A DNA stretch of 64,000 nucleotides. Origin: Streptococcus equi subsp. equi (lineage in GTDB: Bacteria; Bacillota; Bacilli; Lactobacillales; Streptococcaceae). The notes beneath the pieces were generated by a model. The model worked only from the letters and a program-made list of their open reading frames with translations, was not told where the DNA came from and ran no database searches. Positions 1 through 8,714 of this stretch are shown here, one piece after another; position 1 is the stretch's first letter; every line of letters begins with the position of its first letter. The position numbers and the translations under genes were made by a program. Where the stretch lies: assembly GCA_900637675.1 (NCBI GenBank), contig LR134389.1:1860001-1924000 (forward strand). Direction: 5' to 3'.

Positions 1-181
1 TTATTTTATGTATATTTTCATATGTATTACTTAAATAAATAGCTGCCCTCTCTTGTTCTCTACGCTCTCTATTTAGTTTTTCGTCATTAAACCAATTCAT
101 TGTTAGTATTCCTCCTAAAATTGTTATTAAAGCCACTATGCCAATTAGTTTCCGTCGTTTGCTTTGTTGCTTTTTCATCAT
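1..181 (-). CDS. Small membrane protein, immunity-like, partial (runs off left edge)
   Basis: The visible N-terminus starts with two Met codons behind a good AAAAGGAG ribosome site, then a short Lys/Arg-rich segment, one hydrophobic helix (about residues 10-30) and a charged extracytoplasmic part. The helix and the motif ILGGILTMNW recur in the gene at 1063-1494, and the pattern E..R...YL.N.Y..I also occurs in the gene at 435-848, so the three are paralogues. Each follows or precedes a truncated lipase-like fragment. By analogy with membrane immunity proteins of type VII secreted toxins I infer a protective role; this is not proven. The C-terminus lies outside the window. Confidence 0.6.
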   Translation of the reverse strand, partial: MMKKQQSKRRKLIGIVALITILGGILTMNWFNDEKLNRERREQERAAIYLSNTYENIHKI

Positions 182-196
182 CAACTCCTTTTATTG

Positions 197-451
197 CTAG
201 GACGCTAGCCAATAGCTGCTTTTTACATAAACAATCATGATATGACTCTTACCCACCTCACTACCCTTAATCGGAGCTACAGCAATAGCCTGCATACCAT
301 TGTCGGGGTTGTCTTCTGTTTTGAGGACGCGGTAATCTTTCCCGTTAGTTTTAAAAGTCTTACCGTTTCGCCAAGGTCTAATAACTTTGCCAGCATCAAC
401 CTTATAAACCCCATCGGCTATATCATTATAATTTTTATCTGTTACTATCAT
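197..451 (-). CDS. Truncated lipase-like N-terminal module (orphan toxin fragment)
   Basis: This 84-residue protein begins with a TDKNYN.(I/L)A..VY.VDA.KV motif and continues to DNPDNGMQAIAVAP and then MIVY. That order matches the start of streptococcal lipase-like secreted proteins, in which the last strand normally continues to an Ala-Gly-Thr turn; here it instead ends in about ten unrelated residues. The gene overlaps the upstream membrane-protein gene by 17 bp. A paralogous fragment lies at 772-1062. It is probably a remnant of a larger toxin gene, kept as a cassette with its partner; it may have no activity of its own. Family assignment rests on my recall of the motif. Confidence 0.5.
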   Translation of the reverse strand: MIVTDKNYNDIADGVYKVDAGKVIRPWRNGKTFKTNGKDYRVLKTEDNPDNGMQAIAVAPIKGSEVGKSHIMIVYVKSSYWLAS

Positions 452-848
452 TGTTACTCCAATATTTTACTTTTATTTTATCTATTGAACTTAAATGAGT
501 TATAGGATTTTTGTCTATCAAACTTAATTTCCCATTCCAACTAATAACATAGTTATCTGTATCATCATTTAAATTAAAAAATGTAACTTCCATTTTAATT
601 TTATTATTTATTGTCAGCAATACATTCTTAGAACCTGTTGTACTGTTGTTTTCAATATCATTAAATTCTATCTCATTAATTCCGCTATAATGATTTAACA
701 AATACAAGACAATTCGTTTTTGTTCATGGTTAAATTGTCGTTCTAACATTTTCGCTTGATTCTGATTATAGCTAAACATAAATATACCTCCCATTACTAA
801 AATTGCTACCATTCCTAATAAAATGATGACTTTCTTTTTTACTGTCAT
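435..848 (-). CDS. Single-span membrane protein, immunity-like
   Basis: A 137-residue protein with a basic N-terminus, one hydrophobic helix (about residues 6-27) and a polar outer domain ending in a LSSID.IKVKYW strand. The paralogue at 1063-1494 ends in a similar LSQVDLTDIDIKY strand. An AAGGAG ribosome site precedes the ATG. It sits between two truncated lipase-like fragments and overlaps both, by 77 bp upstream and 17 bp downstream, so translation is probably coupled. The likely role is immunity to a secreted toxin, inferred only from context and topology. Confidence 0.55.
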   Translation of the reverse strand: MTVKKKVIILLGMVAILVMGGIFMFSYNQNQAKMLERQFNHEQKRIVLYLLNHYSGINEIEFNDIENNSTTGSKNVLLTINNKIKMEVTFFNLNDDTDNYVISWNGKLSLIDKNPITHLSSIDKIKVKYWSNNDSNR

Positions 849-1062
849 AGAAGCTCCTTAGTTTATAATTTAAAGCTAGAACATTCCTATTACTCTTTGA
901 CACCGTAAACTGCATACCGTTGTCAGGATTGTCTTCGGCTTCAAGGACTTTGACATAACGATTAAGAATATCCGTATTTTTTCTAACAGGAATAGTTACT
1001 TTATTAGCATCAACATCATATACTTTTCCAGCTAGCCAGTTATAGTTTTTGTCAGTTATCAT
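772..1062 (-). CDS. Truncated lipase-like N-terminal module, second copy
   Basis: This 96-residue frame starts directly after the stop of the gene at 1063-1494 and carries MITDKNYNWLA..VY.VDANKV and EDNPDNGMQ, matching the fragment at 197-451 over about 55 residues. Homology stops right after NGMQ, and the rest of the frame reads into the ribosome site and first codons of the next gene, so the C-terminal part is probably meaningless. It looks like a deletion joint in which a toxin gene was cut down to its 5' end and fused to the next immunity-like gene. Confidence 0.5.
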   Translation of the reverse strand: MITDKNYNWLAGKVYDVDANKVTIPVRKNTDILNRYVKVLEAEDNPDNGMQFTVSKSNRNVLALNYKLRSFYDSKKESHHFIRNGSNFSNGRYIYV

Positions 1063-1494
1063 TTATTTCCCTCCCTTAGAATATTTAATATCAATATCTG
1101 TTAGATCCACTTGACTTAATGTCAATTTTTTGTGACGCTTCACTAATTTAAAACATTTATCGTAATAGTAAGAATAATCATCAAGCTTTCCTGAAAAAGT
1201 CATCGAAAAAGAATAAGATATCTCATTAGTTTTATTTATAGTAGCTGTTGTTCCCCAATACCCTGTTTCTTTGGATTGTACTGGACTAAGAAAGCTAATC
1301 TCTTTTACTCCTTCAAACTCACTAACAATTTCCATTGCTAAATCCTTCTCTACTTGATAGTAGTTATTCTCGCCTTTATTGTCCCTATCCCCATTAAGCC
1401 AATTCATTGTTAGTATTCCTCCTAAAATAATGATTAAAGCTGCTATGCTGACTAATTTCCAGTAATTTTTGTGTTGCTTTAGGTAGACTATCAT
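1063..1494 (-). CDS. Single-span membrane protein, immunity-like, first gene of the array
   Basis: A 143-residue protein with a cytoplasmic basic start, one hydrophobic helix (about residues 13-31, with ILGGILTMNW) and a polar outer domain rich in Ser, Tyr and Asp. An AAAGGAAT ribosome site precedes the ATG. It is the first gene of a minus-strand run of alternating membrane proteins and truncated lipase-like modules. Several TATAAT-like boxes lie upstream in the AT-rich stretch near 1570-1620. Function unknown; toxin immunity is inferred. Confidence 0.55.
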   Translation of the reverse strand: MIVYLKQHKNYWKLVSIAALIIILGGILTMNWLNGDRDNKGENNYYQVEKDLAMEIVSEFEGVKEISFLSPVQSKETGYWGTTATINKTNEISYSFSMTFSGKLDDYSYYYDKCFKLVKRHKKLTLSQVDLTDIDIKYSKGGK

Positions 1495-1803
1495 GCTTAT
1501 ATTCCTTTATGCTTTATCATAAGGTGGTGCAGGTTTTTTGCTTTTACAAAAACAGCTAGACACCAGATATTTTAATATTATAATATGATTATAAATATTA
1601 TACTATAATAATGGTATAATATTGACATATTTTTGGCGATTTTTTACTATTTTGACACTTTTATGAGATTTTTTTCTGGTATATTTTTCTATATCTTTCT
1701 TTGATACCTGCCTGTAATGCAAGCCTAATAATGGTTTTATTGGCTTTAAACGATCTATTGGAATTTTCGTGTCAACTGCTTGGTTAATAAGCAAAGAATA
1801 CAA
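1495..1803 (-). other. AT-rich spacer upstream of the array; no convincing gene
   Basis: The stretch is very AT-rich around 1560-1640, with several TATAAT-like boxes on the minus strand that could serve the array promoter. A 66-codon frame with a TTG start fills 1603-1803, but it begins immediately behind the trmL terminator and has no ribosome site. Its predicted protein is basic and I do not recognise it. It may be a gene remnant. Confidence 0.35.
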
Positions 1804-1848
1804 TAAAAAAAGACTGAAGAAGCTCCCCTACGGATACTTCTTCAATCT
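1804..1848 (-). terminator. Rho-independent terminator after trmL
   Basis: On the minus strand a 12-bp stem with one mismatch (AGATTGAAGAAG pairing with CTTCTTCAGTCT) is followed by seven T residues. It lies 25 bp downstream of the trmL stop. Confidence 0.85.
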
Positions 1849-1872
1849 AACTGATGTTTTGCGATATGCTTA

Positions 1873-2421
1873 TTATGATTTTAGTTTGTCATGCTCATAG
1901 GTATGGCTAAGCTCTAAGCCCTTAAAGGCTTGCTGTCTAAGTGCCTCATAGACGATCATGCAAACAGCATTAGAGACATTGAGACTTCTGACATGCTCAT
2001 CATTCATAGGAATCCTGAGTGCCCTATCAGCATATTGACGCATAAAGGGCTCAGGCAGACCAGTATCCTCACGCCCAAACAAAAAATAATGAGACTGACG
2101 ATCATTGTAGGCTTCATCTGAGTATACCCTATCAGCAAATTTGCTAATCACATGCAAGCTCCCATCACATTGTGCTAAAAATTCATCTAGATGATCATAA
2201 AATCTAATGTCTAGCTTATCCCAATAATCTAGCCCCGCTCTTTTCATCTTACGGTCATCAATCGGAAAGCCCATAGGCCTGATGATATGTAAAGGCGTGT
2301 TGGTGGCAGCACAGGTCCTAGCAATATTTCCTGTGTTTTGTGGAATTTGTGGCTGAAAGAGCACCACATGGTTTTGACTATCTTTTTCCCTATATTGTCT
2401 ATTAATGATTTCTTGTTTCAT
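1873..2421 (-). CDS. trmL: tRNA (cytidine(34)-2'-O)-methyltransferase TrmL
   Basis: This 182-residue SPOUT-fold enzyme would methylate the ribose of the wobble base of tRNA-Leu isoacceptors using SAM. Visible family motifs are [16 protein letters not shown] near the start, [10 protein letters not shown] in the middle, and [16 protein letters not shown] near the C-terminus, which forms the SAM-binding knot. I chose the internal Met ([10 protein letters not shown]) as start because the longer frame reads through an attenuator-like hairpin upstream. It has its own promoter and a structured leader, and its own terminator downstream. Confidence 0.9.
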   Translation of the reverse strand: MKQEIINRQYREKDSQNHVVLFQPQIPQNTGNIARTCAATNTPLHIIRPMGFPIDDRKMKRAGLDYWDKLDIRFYDHLDEFLAQCDGSLHVISKFADRVYSDEAYNDRQSHYFLFGREDTGLPEPFMRQYADRALRIPMNDEHVRSLNVSNAVCMIVYEALRQQAFKGLELSHTYEHDKLKS

Positions 2422-2549
2422 GCTTGTCCCGCTTACTCTTTTCATCAAAAAAACCACACTGCCCGGAGTCATGCTCAGCAAACAATGTGGTTGACGGTGA
2501 CTCGCTAACTTAAATCATAACAGGTTTGATTTAAACCAACGAATACTTA
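2422..2549 (-). promoter_or_regulatory. Structured leader of trmL with terminator hairpin (candidate attenuator or riboswitch)
   Basis: The predicted transcript starts near 2549 and runs about 128 nt to the trmL ATG. It contains a hairpin TTAAATCA/TGATTTAA (about 2510-2534), a pairing GAGTCA (2498-2503) with TGACTC (2466-2471), and a terminator-like stem AACCACATTG (2483-2492) with CAGTGTGGTT (2452-2461) followed by a T run. The left arm of the terminator lies inside the loop of the GAGTCA/TGACTC pairing, so the folds may compete. I could not match it to a riboswitch class I know. Confidence 0.6.
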
Positions 2550-2555
2550 ACTGCT

Positions 2556-2583
2556 ATTATAGCACTTTAACTGCTATTGTCAA
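2556..2583 (-). promoter_or_regulatory. Sigma-A promoter of trmL
   Basis: A perfect TTGACA (-35, 2578-2583) and TATAAT (-10, 2556-2561) are separated by 16 bp on the minus strand. The -35 overlaps the end of yidD, so trmL is transcribed on its own through the structured leader. Confidence 0.85.
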
Positions 2584-2858
2584 TCAGTTTTTTGGTCAAA
2601 ATCCTGTATTTTTTCATGCGTTATGAAATGTCTTTTTAAGGAAAAGGTATCTGGAACCGGGTCTTCTCCGCCAGCGGCAAAAGGGTGGCACCTTAATAGT
2701 CTGGTAAGTCCCATCAAAACACCCTTAGCACCATGCTTTTCAATAGCTGTAATCATATAGGCCGAGCAGGTCGGCTGATAACGACAGGAAGGAGGAAATA
2801 AGGGAGAAATATATTTCTGATAGGCTCTGACAGGAGCAATGAGTAGGGCTTTGATCAT
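2580..2858 (-). CDS. yidD: YidD membrane protein insertion efficiency factor
   Basis: A 92-residue protein with the hallmark order [19 protein letters not shown]...A, followed by G...G..RLLRCHP...GG.DPVP. YidD helps insert membrane proteins together with YidC/Oxa1 insertases; a YidC2 gene lies at 15545. Three Cys residues of the CR/TCS/RC motif are present. It overlaps the end of rluB by 4 bp (ATGA), so the two are translationally coupled. Confidence 0.93.
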   Translation of the reverse strand: MIKALLIAPVRAYQKYISPLFPPSCRYQPTCSAYMITAIEKHGAKGVLMGLTRLLRCHPFAAGGEDPVPDTFSLKRHFITHEKIQDFDQKTD

Positions 2859-3577
2859 TTTCGTGTGCTCGCTAAATGATGTAGCTGGCTGACTTCTTTT
2901 TTGCTCAGCCTTCTGGCTTCTCCGGGCTTTAGGCCTCTGACATCAAGGCTGCCAAACTGTGTCCTTGATAGCTTATCAACCAAGTGTCCAACCACTTCAA
3001 ACATTTTCTTGACCTGATGATGACGGCCCTCATGAATGGTTAGTTCAACAATAGAGCGATTTTTATCAGGCTCAACACGAATAATGCGGTAACGAGCCGG
3101 CTTTGTTTTTTTACCATCAATAACGACACCACGTGTTAAGGGACGCAGGCTTTCTTTAGTTACCACTCCCTTGACACGAGCCAGATAAACCTTGTCGATT
3201 TCATTACGGGGGTGAATCATTTTATCTGTAAAATCACCATCATTGGTCAAAATTAATAAGCCAGAGGTATCCCAGTCCAAGCGACCAACAGGGTAAATGC
3301 GCTCCTTAACCTGCGGCAGCAAATCAATCACTGTCTGACGCCCCTTATCATCTGAAACGCTTGAGATGACACCACGAGGCTTGTTGAGGAGATAATAAAC
3401 CTTCTCTTCATTGTAAATAGGAATCCCCTCTACCTCAACAAGGTCGCCTGATTTAACAGTAGTTGCTAAATCTGTTATCACCTGACCATTTAGGGTCACC
3501 AGCCCTCGCTTGATCAGCTCTTCAGCCTTACGACGGCTAGCAAGGCCTGCATGGGCGATGTATTTGTTAATTCTCAT
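2855..3577 (-). CDS. rluB: 23S rRNA pseudouridine synthase, RluB type
   Basis: A 240-residue enzyme with an N-terminal S4 RNA-binding domain ([22 protein letters not shown]) and a C-terminal RsuA/RluB-type catalytic domain. The catalytic Asp sits in [19 protein letters not shown] (about residues 97-115). It isomerises a uridine in 23S rRNA helix 89 in known family members. Penultimate gene of the long minus-strand operon that starts at murI; 236 bp separate it from scpB, with no clear promoter seen there. Confidence 0.92.
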   Translation of the reverse strand: MRINKYIAHAGLASRRKAEELIKRGLVTLNGQVITDLATTVKSGDLVEVEGIPIYNEEKVYYLLNKPRGVISSVSDDKGRQTVIDLLPQVKERIYPVGRLDWDTSGLLILTNDGDFTDKMIHPRNEIDKVYLARVKGVVTKESLRPLTRGVVIDGKKTKPARYRIIRVEPDKNRSIVELTIHEGRHHQVKKMFEVVGHLVDKLSRTQFGSLDVRGLKPGEARRLSKKEVSQLHHLASTRK

Positions 3578-3813
3578 TATCCTTCTCTCTTTCTTATTAG
3601 GAAATCTGATGATAGCTCCAACAGACCAGTCACTCTCCTATGGGTAAAAGCTCACTAGCTTAAACAGGTCTACTCTTATTAATAGCATGCCTAAAAAGAC
3701 CGCTGTCCATAACGACAATAGGATTTTCAGGCACTATACCTTGTTAGGACTGTTATCTCTTCTAGTAGAGGGCATAAGGCCTATCTGCAAATGAGACAAG
3801 CTCCTCTTTGCCT

Positions 3814-4353
3814 TTAAAACAGGGTTGTCTCTTGCTCTTCAACAGCAATAGAAGAAATATCAACCAGCTCTTCTAAATGATTGATACCCATATAATCAAG
3901 AAAGTAATCTGTTGTTGCATAAAGATTTGGTCGACCAATCACTTCCTTTTTGCCAGCCTCTTGAACCAAACCAAAGGCCACTAATTTACTAAGGGCACCA
4001 CTTGAATTGACACCACGAATCTCGTCAATTTCAATCCGAGTAATCGGCTGCTTATAGGCAACAATTGACAAAACCTCCAGGCTTGCTCGTGACAAGGTTT
4101 GGTTGATTGGAGCCTTAGCATAGTCTTTAAGCAAGGGAGCCAGACACTCTTTGGTGACTAACTTATAGGTCCTAGAGGACTCAATCAAGCACAGGCCAGA
4201 TTCCTTATCCTCTTTGTATTTCTGAGAAAGCTTGTCGAGCTGCTGCTGTAAGGCTGTCGGTGTTAACTCTAATAGGCTGGCCAACTGACGTAGGCTTAGT
4301 CCTTCTTCTCCTGCGACAAACAGCAAGGCCTCCAGCTGAGATAAATAGGTCAT
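3814..4353 (-). CDS. scpB: Segregation and condensation protein B
   Basis: A 179-residue protein with two winged-helix domains, showing [19 protein letters not shown] at the start and [28 protein letters not shown] in the second half, as in ScpB. It dimerises and binds ScpA and SMC to form the bacterial condensin that compacts and separates chromosomes. Its ATG overlaps the scpA stop by 4 bp, giving coupled translation and balanced amounts of the two subunits. Confidence 0.95.
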
Positions 4354-5057
4354 TGGATCTCCTTTCGCAAAACAATCTGGCCAAAATGTGATGTCTGCTC
4401 AATACCAACAAGCTGCCGTTTGATTAATTCTAGGCTTGCTAAAAACAAGGTAATGGCCTCATTGAGATGATCACAATGCTTCAATAAATCCGTCAAAGTA
4501 AGCTCCTGCTCTAGCTCAAGCCTAGCTTCAATAAGCTCCATCATATCCTCAATACGATAATCATCTCGCTCAATAACCGTATGGTTATATTTAAAGGCCT
4601 CTTGCTTTGCAGCCATTAACTGTGAAAAAGCTAAAAACAAATCCATGACTGTTTTATCCTTTTGTAGGACGGCCTGCTCAAAGATAAGCTCCTGCTTTGG
4701 CTTGGAAAAAAGCAGAGCCCTCTTGTCATGCTGGCTGGCCAACTCCTGACTCAGAGCCTTGAAACGACTATATTCTTCAATCTTACCCAAAAGCTCTTGC
4801 TCAAGATCCTCCTCATCAGGCTCCTTGTCTACCAGCTTTGGCAGCAGTCGTCTGCTTTTGATGAGCATCAGCTGACTAGCCATCAGCATGTACTCTCCAG
4901 CAAGCTCCAAGCGCATCGCCTGCAGGGTCTCAATATAGGCCAAGTATTGTTCAATGACCTCCACAATAGGCACCTGGTAAACATCAACCTCATACTTTGA
5001 CACTAGGTGCAAGAGTAAATCAAGAGGACCTTCAAAATCTTTTACTTTTATATCCAT
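4350..5057 (-). CDS. scpA: Segregation and condensation protein A (kleisin)
   Basis: A 235-residue kleisin with the conserved N-terminal [11 protein letters not shown], the long helical middle ([19 protein letters not shown]) and a C-terminal winged helix. ScpA bridges the two heads of the SMC dimer and carries ScpB. It begins directly after the XerD-like gene (1-bp overlap) and overlaps scpB by 4 bp, so the three genes are co-translated. Confidence 0.95.
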
Positions 5058-5803
5058 TACATCTTATAATATTTTTCTAAGGTGATCGGGCTTTTTAGCC
5101 CCAGCAGCTGAGCCACCTCAATGATGGATTTACCGGCTGCTTTTTCATTTAAAATGAATTGCTCTCTCAGACTCTGGGCTGAAAGCTCCGCACAGCCAAT
5201 GCTCTCTAAAAAATCTCTGAGCTGGTTAAAAAACCATTGCCTTGAAAAGGGCTTGGCGTCATGATCAAAGAGGTAGAGCTGCTGAGCTTCTGTTGCCTTT
5301 TCCAAAAATGGCAGCAAGGCCTTTGATAAGGTCATCACACGAATGCCTCTGTGAGATTGCAACCTTAGCACCTGAAGACCCAGGTCAAAATCAGCAAGAC
5401 GAAGCCCTGCTATCTCACTTGGCGTCAAGCCCAGCTCCAGAATCAGCAGCGCAATGAGCTGCCCTTTTAGGAAGGCTGTTTCAGCATAAAAAGCGCTGGT
5501 GTCAAGCCTTGTCAGCTGGGGCTTCAAAGAAAAAGAGGCTTCTATCCTATCGTCCATTTTAAAATAGTCTGTCAAAGCCTTCTGCTGGTACAAATAGTAC
5601 AAAAACTGATTGACCGTTGAAAGCTTGCGCTTTTTAGCTGCTACCGTAAGGCCAGACAAGCTTTGCTGATAGAGGGCTAGGGTTTCAGGATTAATACGCT
5701 GTCCGACCTGCTGGCAAAACTGCCTTAAATCATAGCGATAGGATTGCTGGCTGTTATTAGCAAGAGATTTGCTTGCTAGAAAGGGTTCAATAAATGCTAT
5801 CAT
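5057..5803 (-). CDS. Tyrosine recombinase XerD-like protein with degenerate active site
   Basis: A 248-residue protein with a SAM-like N-terminal DNA-binding domain and a tyrosine-recombinase catalytic domain. In aligned XerD motifs the first catalytic Arg (TGLR.SEL) is replaced in LGLTPSEI, the LRH box reads LRE, and the late GH reads GL; only one Arg and the terminal Tyr (KYYKM) remain. Streptococci carry this XerD-like family next to scpA, while chromosome dimers are resolved by XerS elsewhere. It probably binds DNA or proteins rather than recombining, which is inference. Confidence 0.88.
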
Positions 5804-6261
5804 TTTTTTGTGATTGTGTATTCATCAGTGAAGTCATGCAAAAGGCTATTAACCGCCTTCAAAATGGACTTACGCGTAATAATACCGATAAATCGATTGT
5901 CATCATTAACAACTGGTAAAAAGGGAAAATCAACCAATTTATGCATGATTTCAGTCAAGCTAGAGGTAATATTGATGGTCTCAATCTTTGTATTGACCAT
6001 GTCGCCAATATTAGTTTGCGTCATCTCCCAGTCTGTTAGCTGCCTTTTGGCTTGATAGGTCATTATATCAGAAATGCTGATCGTTCCGACATATTGCTTT
6101 TCCTTGGTAATGACAGGAACTCGTGAAAAACCATTGCTAACCAATAAGAGCATGACATGATCAGCATTATGCGTGTTGATAAAAATGGCTAGCTCCTCTG
6201 CTGGAATCAGGTAGCTATCCAAATGACTGATTAAAAAGGCTTCAAATTCTTTTGCTATCAT
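5800..6261 (-). CDS. cbpB: CBS-domain protein CbpB
   Basis: A 153-residue protein made of two CBS repeats; visible pieces are [11 protein letters not shown]..., [11 protein letters not shown] and LPVV...[14 protein letters not shown]. Orthologues in Firmicutes (CbpB, formerly YkuL) bind cyclic-di-AMP and in B. subtilis and Listeria can activate Rel. It overlaps both neighbours by 4 bp within the murI operon. c-di-AMP binding here is carried over from the family. Confidence 0.85.
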
Positions 6262-6779
6262 CGTTTAAATTCCTTAGAAAGTGATGGGTAAGACTTATGC
6301 TGACAGGTAAAGTAATCCACCCTAATGCAAGCTGCTGTCCATTCAACACGCGCGTACAGCTTTTCATTCACCTCACCACGCGGCTGAGCGACCGAGCCAG
6401 GATTGATAAAGACAGTCTTGCCCAATTGCCAAGCAGCAGGTCTGTGCAAGTGCCCATACAAACAAATATCCGCTCCAGTCTCCTGAGCAAAATAATCTAG
6501 CCTATCCCAAGTAAAGTTAATATGATACAAATGCCCATGTGTTTGAGCAATAGTCAAGCCATCAAAGGAGGTGACTAGGCTATCCTTATAGCCGCTATCA
6601 TGGTCACAGTTGCCTGCCACAACATGAATCCCCTCCCAAATAGGATCTGAGCTTTCTAGCTCAGAATCGCCATTATGGAAAATGGCATCAACCTTTCCAA
6701 GGTAACGGCCTTTAATAGCTGCCACAACCTCACGATCGCCATGCGAATCGCTCATCACAATGATTGTTTTGCTTGCCAT
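6258..6779 (-). CDS. YfcE-type metallophosphoesterase
   Basis: A 173-residue calcineurin-like phosphoesterase with the complete metal-binding set: SDSHGD (N-term), HNGDSE, GNCDHD, THGH and YGHLHRP. Members of this subfamily hydrolyse phosphodiesters in vitro with Mn; the physiological substrate is not settled. It overlaps rdgB by 25 bp and cbpB by 4 bp, so it is part of the murI operon. Confidence 0.88.
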   Translation of the reverse strand: MASKTIIVMSDSHGDREVVAAIKGRYLGKVDAIFHNGDSELESSDPIWEGIHVVAGNCDHDSGYKDSLVTSFDGLTIAQTHGHLYHINFTWDRLDYFAQETGADICLYGHLHRPAAWQLGKTVFINPGSVAQPRGEVNEKLYARVEWTAACIRVDYFTCQHKSYPSLSKEFKR

Positions 6780-7744
6780 GCTGGAAATACCTCCATTAAC
6801 CTCTTGACCGCCTGTCCCCTATGAGACAGCTTGTTTTTTTCATCAGCAGCTAGCTCTGCTGCATGACGTCCAGTCTCCCCAACGATAAACAAGGGATCAT
6901 AGCCAAAGCCATGCTCGCCTTTTGGCTTGGTTGCAATATAGCCATGCCAATCAGCCTCGACAACCAAGCTGTCTTTACCAGGTGCAGCAACCACCAAGGT
7001 CGTATGAAATTGAGCAGAGCGATCCTTTTGATCAAATACCATTGCCAGCTCATGCAATAGCTTAGCATTATTAGTCTCATCAGTAGCATCAGGGCCCGAA
7101 AAACGAGCTGACCAGACCCCAGGTAAGCCACCTAAAATATCCACCTTGAGCCCTGAATCATCTGCCAGAACCATCTTTCCAGTAAGCCTTGAAATGGTTT
7201 CTGCTTTTAGGCGGGCATTTTCCTCAAAGGTGACCCCGGTTTCTGCCACATCTGGAAGCTCTGGGTAATCATTGAGATTTTCAACGCGATATCCCATATC
7301 ACCAAAAAGCCGGCGAAATTCCTTGGTCTTGCCTTCATTTCGAGTCGCAATCAAAATCGTATCCCCAAAGCCATCTGCCTGTTGACCAAAGAAGTCAGCC
7401 ACAGGGACGCCATCATCTGGCATATGCACAGCAAGCAATCGCTCGTTTTCGGTCACTAAAATCGCACCTGAGTGCCGAACAACCTTAAGGGCTCGATTGG
7501 CTTTCTGATTGATCATGCCAACAACAAAGCTAATCAAGGCAAAAGGGGAGGCGTAACGAATAACAGTCACATCATAACCGACCGGACTTTCCCAATCCAC
7601 ATCACCAGCAATCGCACCTAACATATCGTCTATTTTGGCAATAAGCTCATGGTTAACCCCCCAGCCAGCCATTAAATTATGGCCTGTCATCTTGCCAATA
7701 AACCAATTGTCTTTATCCTTGTATTCATAAATGTTATCACTCAT
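6755..7744 (-). CDS. rdgB: RdgB/HAM1-type XTP/dITP diphosphatase with N-terminal extension
   Basis: The C-terminal 200 residues are a canonical HAM1 enzyme: [45 protein letters not shown] and the SHRGQA end motif. It hydrolyses non-canonical nucleotides such as dITP and XTP to protect DNA. About 128 extra residues precede this core and have no motif I recognise; the family usually measures about 200 residues and this protein 329. The longer form is typical of streptococci as far as I recall. It overlaps murI by 4 bp. Confidence 0.9.
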   Translation of the reverse strand: MSDNIYEYKDKDNWFIGKMTGHNLMAGWGVNHELIAKIDDMLGAIAGDVDWESPVGYDVTVIRYASPFALISFVVGMINQKANRALKVVRHSGAILVTENERLLAVHMPDDGVPVADFFGQQADGFGDTILIATRNEGKTKEFRRLFGDMGYRVENLNDYPELPDVAETGVTFEENARLKAETISRLTGKMVLADDSGLKVDILGGLPGVWSARFSGPDATDETNNAKLLHELAMVFDQKDRSAQFHTTLVVAAPGKDSLVVEADWHGYIATKPKGEHGFGYDPLFIVGETGRHAAELAADEKNKLSHRGQAVKRLMEVFPAWQAKQSL

Positions 7745-8535
7745 AAGGTCACATGCTCCACATCTATCGTTTGATTTAGCCAGGCTGAGGCAATTGCTTG
7801 AAAGCTGTCTGAGCCGGCTGTAGTGTAAAAATGATGACGCCTATGTTCATCATCTCGACTGCCATTAATCTCAAAATAATTTAAAAGAACAGAAATATCA
7901 CGCACACACTCTGCCCCACTATCAATCAATTTAACCTGTGGTCCCAGCACATTTTGGATAATCGTCCTAAGAAGAGGATAATGGGTGCAGCCCAAAACAA
8001 GGGTATCTATCTTTCCAACTAAGGGAGCCAAGGTTTCATAGACAATTTTCTTGGCCACACTTGAGCTTATCTCATTGGACTCCACAATAGGAACAAATCT
8101 AGGACAGGCTAGGCTAGTTACCTGAACAGTGGGAGCCAGCAACTGGATCTTTTCCTGGTAAATGCCTGAAGAAATAGTCATTGATGTGCCAATAACACCA
8201 ACCTTTCCTCCACTAGTAGCCTTGATAGCTGCGCTAGCGCCCGGCAGGATAACGCCCAAAACAGGAATATCCAAAGCCTCCTTGACCTCCTCCCAAGCAA
8301 CAGCTGTTGCAGTGTTACAAGCAAAGACAATCATCTTGACATGTTTCGTTAATAAAAAACGAACCAACTCCCAGGTATATTCTCTGATTTGTTCAGCAGG
8401 TCTAGGACCATAAGGAGCTCTTGCTGAATCACCAATATAAATGATTTTTTCATGGGGAAGCTGACGCATCAGCTCACTAACAACAGTTAAGCCTCCTACA
8501 CCAGAATCTAAAAAACCAATTGGTCTATTGTCCAT
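7741..8535 (-). CDS. murI: Glutamate racemase
   Basis: A 264-residue enzyme giving D-glutamate for peptidoglycan. Motifs are [12 protein letters not shown] (first catalytic region with Asp), [23 protein letters not shown] (first catalytic Cys) and LGCTHYPLL (second catalytic Cys). I chose the ATG behind TGAGGAAAT rather than the longer frame. A terminator hairpin lies just upstream at 8561-8592. It heads a run of overlapping genes down to scpB. Confidence 0.95.
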   Translation of the reverse strand: MDNRPIGFLDSGVGGLTVVSELMRQLPHEKIIYIGDSARAPYGPRPAEQIREYTWELVRFLLTKHVKMIVFACNTATAVAWEEVKEALDIPVLGVILPGASAAIKATSGGKVGVIGTSMTISSGIYQEKIQLLAPTVQVTSLACPRFVPIVESNEISSSVAKKIVYETLAPLVGKIDTLVLGCTHYPLLRTIIQNVLGPQVKLIDSGAECVRDISVLLNYFEINGSRDDEHRRHHFYTTAGSDSFQAIASAWLNQTIDVEHVTL

Positions 8536-8560
8536 AACGATTATTTCCTCATTGAAGCAT

Positions 8561-8592
8561 AAAAAACTCAGCTGGTAAGAGCCAACTGAGTC
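8561..8592 (-). terminator. Terminator hairpin between yneF and murI
   Basis: On the minus strand ACTCAGTTGG pairs with CCAGCTGAGT around a CTCTTA loop and is followed by six T residues. It should end yneF transcripts. No clear promoter is visible between it and the murI ATG, so murI may be expressed by read-through or by a promoter in 8600-8700 followed by attenuation. Confidence 0.8.
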
Positions 8593-8714
8593 TATTGTTA
8601 ACCCCTGAACAGTTGACACCTCTAACTGACAATGCAAGCTCTAAACAAGCTTTTAACATCAAAGACTGTTCACTCTTAGCTATTGCTTAGAAACCACGAT
8701 TTCTAATCCGTAAC

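Noticed and set aside
772..861. C-terminal 30 residues of the second lipase-like fragment as functional protein
   Set aside because: They are read through the ribosome site and first codons of the next gene and have no counterpart in the paralogue.
1603..1803. A 66-codon frame as a real gene
   Set aside because: It needs a TTG start placed directly behind the trmL terminator, has no ribosome site and resembles nothing I know; kept only as a possible remnant.
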